Positions 61,425 through 64,000 of a stretch of DNA of 64,000 nucleotides are shown here, in pieces. The DNA lies in assembly GCF_033097365.1 (NCBI RefSeq), contig NZ_AP028461.1:4898001-4962000 (forward strand), in the 5' to 3' direction. Source of the DNA: Actinoplanes sichuanensis (lineage in GTDB: Bacteria; Actinomycetota; Actinomycetes; Mycobacteriales; Micromonosporaceae). Made by a program: the position numbers and the translations under genes. The notes beneath the pieces were generated by a model. It saw nothing but the letters and a program-made list of their open reading frames with translations. It did not search any database and was not told the origin of the DNA. Numbering within the stretch: the first letter of the stretch is position 1; each line of letters starts with the position of its first letter.

Positions 61425-63665
61425 TCAGCCGACGGTGGCGGGGAAGCGTTCCCACACCCGGTGCGAGGCCATCAGCTTCTGTACGGCCGCGAGGACACCT
61501 GTGGCGGTGTCGTGCACGACGACTCCGGGACTGGCGTCCAGGCCGGTGTCGCGCAGCAGCTGTGCGCCGGCGCCCCAGCCGCCGATCGCCTTCGCGTGCC
61601 GCCAGCACTCGTCGATCAGCAGGTTGACCCGCGGGTCGACACCGGCCGTGCCGGGTGCGCCGGACTTCTCGTCCCGGGCCACGAACGCGTCCGGCGCCGG
61701 GACCGGGGCCGCGGCCAGCAGGAGGGCGTCGAACTCGATCGAACGGGCGGTGGCGAAGGTGCGCTGCACGATCAGAGAGTCGATCTTGCCACCGTGCGGG
61801 GCGATGATCAGCGGCACCATGCCCGCGGCGAGGATCGCCTCCCGTACCTCATCGGCGTCTTTGATGTCGGTCTCGTCGACGACGATGCCGATGATCCGTC
61901 CGTCGGCGGGCCACTGCCGACCGACCTGCGACAGCACCGGGCTCGGGGTCACCTCCGGCAGTTCGATCGTCGGTTTCGGCGCGGGCAGGCCCAGGCCCAG
62001 GGCGACCGACGCGCACAGCACCGGGTCGATGTTGGCCAGGCACTGCAGCTGCCGTTCCTTGATCGCCTGTTCGTAGCATTTGCCGAGCTCGAAGGTGTAG
62101 GCGCGGATGATGTGTTCCTGCTCGACGGCGCTCATGCTCTTCCAGAACAGCCGAACCTGGGTGTAGTGGTCCTTGAACGAGACCGGCAGGTCGCGGACCT
62201 TCGGCGCCTCGGTGACGGTCACCGGGACGTCGACGAAGCCGTCCTCGGCCGGGAACGGGTTGCCGCCGTCCAGCGAGTTCGGCCGGTACGGTGCGACACC
62301 ACCGTGCACGGCGTGCTGGTGGAAGCCGTCGCGGAGCATGTCGTTGACCGGCGCGTGCGGCCGGTTGATCGGGATCTGGTGGAAGTTCGGCCCGGCCAGC
62401 CGGGTCAGTTGGGTGTCGAGGTAGGAGAACAGCCGGCCCTGCAGCAGCGGGTCGTTGGTGACGTCGATGCCGGGCGGCAGGTGGCCGAGGTGGAACGCGA
62501 CCTGCTCGACCTCGGCGTGGAAGTTGGTGGGCGTCCGGTTCAGCACCAGCTTGCCGACCGGCTGCACCGGAGCGAGTTCCTCGGGCACGATCTTGGTCGG
62601 GTCGAGCAGGTCGATGCCGGCGAACGTCTCCTCCGGGGTGTCTGGGAAGACCTGCAGGCCCAGCTCCCACTCGGGGTAGGCGCCGGCTTCGATGGCGTCG
62701 TAGAGGTCGCGGCGGTGGAAGTCGGGGTCGACACCGGAGGCGAGCTGCGCCTCCTCCCAGACCAGGGAGTGCACGCCCAGCTTCGGCTTCCAGTGGAATT
62801 TCACCAGCACGGTCTCATCGGAGTCGTTGACCAGCCGGAACGTGTGGACGCCGAAACCCTCCATGGTCCGGTACGAGCGGGGGATGCCCCGGTCGGACAT
62901 GTTCCACATGGTGTGGTGCTGGGCTTCGGTGTGCAGCGAGACGAAGTCCCAGAACGTGTCGTGGGCGCTCTGCGCCTGCGGGATCTCCCGGTCCGGGTGC
63001 CACTTGCCGGCGTGGATGATGTCCGGGAACTTGATCGCGTCCTGGATGAAGAACACCGGCATGTTGTTGCCGACCAGGTCGAAGGTGCCCTCGTCGGTGT
63101 AGAACTTGGTGGCGAAGCCGCGGGTGTCGCGGACCGTGTCGGCCGAGCCGCGCGAGCCGAGGACGGTCGAGAACCGTACGAAGACGTCGGTCTCCTTACC
63201 CTTGGCCGCGAGGAAACCGGCCCGGGTGAGGCCGGCGGCGGTGCCGTAGCTGGTGAACACGCCGTGGGCGCCGGCGCCGCGGGCGTGCACGACCCGCTCC
63301 GGGATCCGCTCGTGGTCGAAGTGGGTGATCTTCTCGCGGAAGTGGTGGTCCTGCAGCAGGATCGGGCCGCGCGGGCCGGCTTTGAGTGAGTGGTCGGTGT
63401 CGCGCAGTCGGGTGCCCTGCGCGGTGGTCAGGTAGGCGCCCTGCTGGGCGAACGCTTCCGGCGCGGCACCGGTCGGCACGCCGGTGGGGGTGACGGTGTC
63501 CGGTTGCCCCTGTTCGTGGCTCGGGGGTAGTGGGGCCGCCGGTTCGGTCGGCTCGGCGACGGTCGGGGTGCCACTGCCGGGCTTACCCGGGATCTCGGGC
63601 TTGCCGTCGCCGGTCACGGCCGTGACCGCGTCCTTGATCACCTCGGCGGGGGTACGCGCTTCCAT
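61425..63665 (-). CDS. katE: Large-subunit catalase (HPII/KatE type)
   Basis: A 746-residue heme catalase that removes hydrogen peroxide. Catalytic His near 125 (RVVHARGAGAHG), Asn in LVGNNMPVFFIQD and the heme-ligand Tyr in LFSYLDTQLTRL (about 414) are present. The N-terminal extension (about 80 residues, Pro/Thr-rich) and the C-terminal flavodoxin/DJ-1-like domain (about 590-746; GIVVDETDIKDADEVREAI) are typical of large HPII catalases. The start is ATG at 63665 with GAGGAG nine bases upstream; the frame is open to 63917. Convergent with the two-gene cassette. Confidence 0.95.
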   Translation of the reverse strand: MEARTPAEVIKDAVTAVTGDGKPEIPGKPGSGTPTVAEPTEPAAPLPPSHEQGQPDTVTPTGVPTGAAPEAFAQQGAYLTTAQGTRLRDTDHSLKAGPRGPILLQDHHFREKITHFDHERIPERVVHARGAGAHGVFTSYGTAAGLTRAGFLAAKGKETDVFVRFSTVLGSRGSADTVRDTRGFATKFYTDEGTFDLVGNNMPVFFIQDAIKFPDIIHAGKWHPDREIPQAQSAHDTFWDFVSLHTEAQHHTMWNMSDRGIPRSYRTMEGFGVHTFRLVNDSDETVLVKFHWKPKLGVHSLVWEEAQLASGVDPDFHRRDLYDAIEAGAYPEWELGLQVFPDTPEETFAGIDLLDPTKIVPEELAPVQPVGKLVLNRTPTNFHAEVEQVAFHLGHLPPGIDVTNDPLLQGRLFSYLDTQLTRLAGPNFHQIPINRPHAPVNDMLRDGFHQHAVHGGVAPYRPNSLDGGNPFPAEDGFVDVPVTVTEAPKVRDLPVSFKDHYTQVRLFWKSMSAVEQEHIIRAYTFELGKCYEQAIKERQLQCLANIDPVLCASVALGLGLPAPKPTIELPEVTPSPVLSQVGRQWPADGRIIGIVVDETDIKDADEVREAILAAGMVPLIIAPHGGKIDSLIVQRTFATARSIEFDALLLAAAPVPAPDAFVARDEKSGAPGTAGVDPRVNLLIDECWRHAKAIGGWGAGAQLLRDTGLDASPGVVVHDTATGVLAAVQKLMASHRVWERFPATVG

Positions 63666-63827
63666 CAGGACAAACTCCTCAATACGTACGATGCGGTCGC
63701 CGTTCGCATACCCGGCTGCCGGACCGGCAAACGGACCTGTCACGTGCCCGGCGCATACCACCACCGCGTCGCCCGAAACCCCGACGTCGCCGTGATTGGA
63801 CCAGGCATCCGGGGGGATCCACCGTCG

Positions 63828-64000
63828 GTGACGACAACGAGCGACGAACTCCACCGGCTGGGCCGTGCACTGCGCGAAAGCGGCTACGAATTCACCACGG
63901 TCACCCCGGCGACGCACGCCCGGGTCAACCGGCGGCCGGACAACACCGAGGCCCGCGACCTGCGCGGGGTGTTCGGATGGAGCCGGCCGTTCCGGCCGGA
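63828..64000 (+). CDS. Start of a probable SAM-dependent methyltransferase (cut by window end)
   Basis: GTG at 63828 with a GGGGGGAT stretch about ten bases upstream opens 57 visible codons: MTTTSDELHRLGRALRESGY, then TPATHARVNRRP and RDLRGVFGWSRPFRP. The pattern 'TPATHARVNxRP ... RDLxGVFGWSRPF' is familiar from class I methyltransferases in actinomycetes, but the SAM-binding motif would be beyond the edge. Divergent from the catalase gene. Confidence 0.6.
   Translation, partial: MTTTSDELHRLGRALRESGYEFTTVTPATHARVNRRPDNTEARDLRGVFGWSRPFRP

Noticed and set aside
61386..63389. A 667-codon open frame on the plus strand
   Set aside because: It is antisense to the catalase gene, which has intact catalytic residues.

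Overview
This is a 64 kb window of very GC-rich DNA. Gene content, GTG/TTG starts and purine-rich ribosome binding sites point to an actinomycete chromosome, most likely Actinoplanes or another Micromonosporaceae; that placement is inferred from style and families, not tested. Genes are packed on both strands, often in ATGA/GTGA-coupled operons, and no rRNA or tRNA gene was seen.

Layout. (1) 1-12.7 kb: a uronate/pectin-breakdown regulon. A nine-gene minus-strand operon runs kduI, kduD, sugar ABC transporter (binding lipoprotein, permease, double ATPase, permease), aldehyde dehydrogenase, KDPG aldolase, KDG kinase. It is flanked by a secreted ThuA/galactose-oxidase-like protein (cut by the window start), a divergent IclR regulator and a 4-oxalocrotonate tautomerase. 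A shared palindrome, GTTCA-N6-TGAAC, lies upstream of kduI, iclR and the tautomerase gene, with a weaker copy upstream of the ThuA gene. Together these genes import a uronate-type sugar and take it through DKI, DKII, KDG and KDPG to pyruvate and glyceraldehyde-3-phosphate. (2) 12.7-21.6 kb: a copper pair (YcnI-like, CopC-CopD fusion), a VOC protein, a glutathione peroxidase, a membrane protein, two tandem HTH-NB-ARC proteins (the first lacking TPRs) and a secreted calcium-repeat protein. (3) 21.8-35.4 kb: glgX; a DUF1152/GntR/methyltransferase locus with related operator sequences, in which the methyltransferase has a C-terminal frameshift; DUF218 and TPR proteins; a 1123-residue five-module secreted carbohydrate-active protein; a PadR/membrane-protein pair.

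(4) 35.4-48.1 kb: c-di-GMP genes (GGDEF, PilZ, and later a PAS-GGDEF), a YdjM-like protein, a TetR/FAD-monooxygenase pair with a duplicated operator, a rearrangement scar where two 5'-truncated genes (LPXTG protein and LacI regulator) meet head to head, a mannosyltransferase (MptB-like) close to an LmeA-like protein, and a GntR gene with nested palindromes at its own start. (5) 48.2-55.7 kb: an epimerase behind two tandem palindromes, an ECF sigma/RskA-type anti-sigma pair, a P450, an IS605-type element encoding an apparently intact TnpB, and a LuxR-type regulator operon. (6) 55.8-64 kb: a secreted thermolysin-family protease, an uncharacterised two-gene cassette with a DUF2135-like domain, a large HPII-type catalase, and the start of a probable methyltransferase cut by the window end.

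The strongest candidates for something not described before are the two-gene cassette at 58.9-61.4 kb, the IclR palindrome network that adds a ThuA protein and a tautomerase to the uronate genes, and the orphan palindrome arrays.
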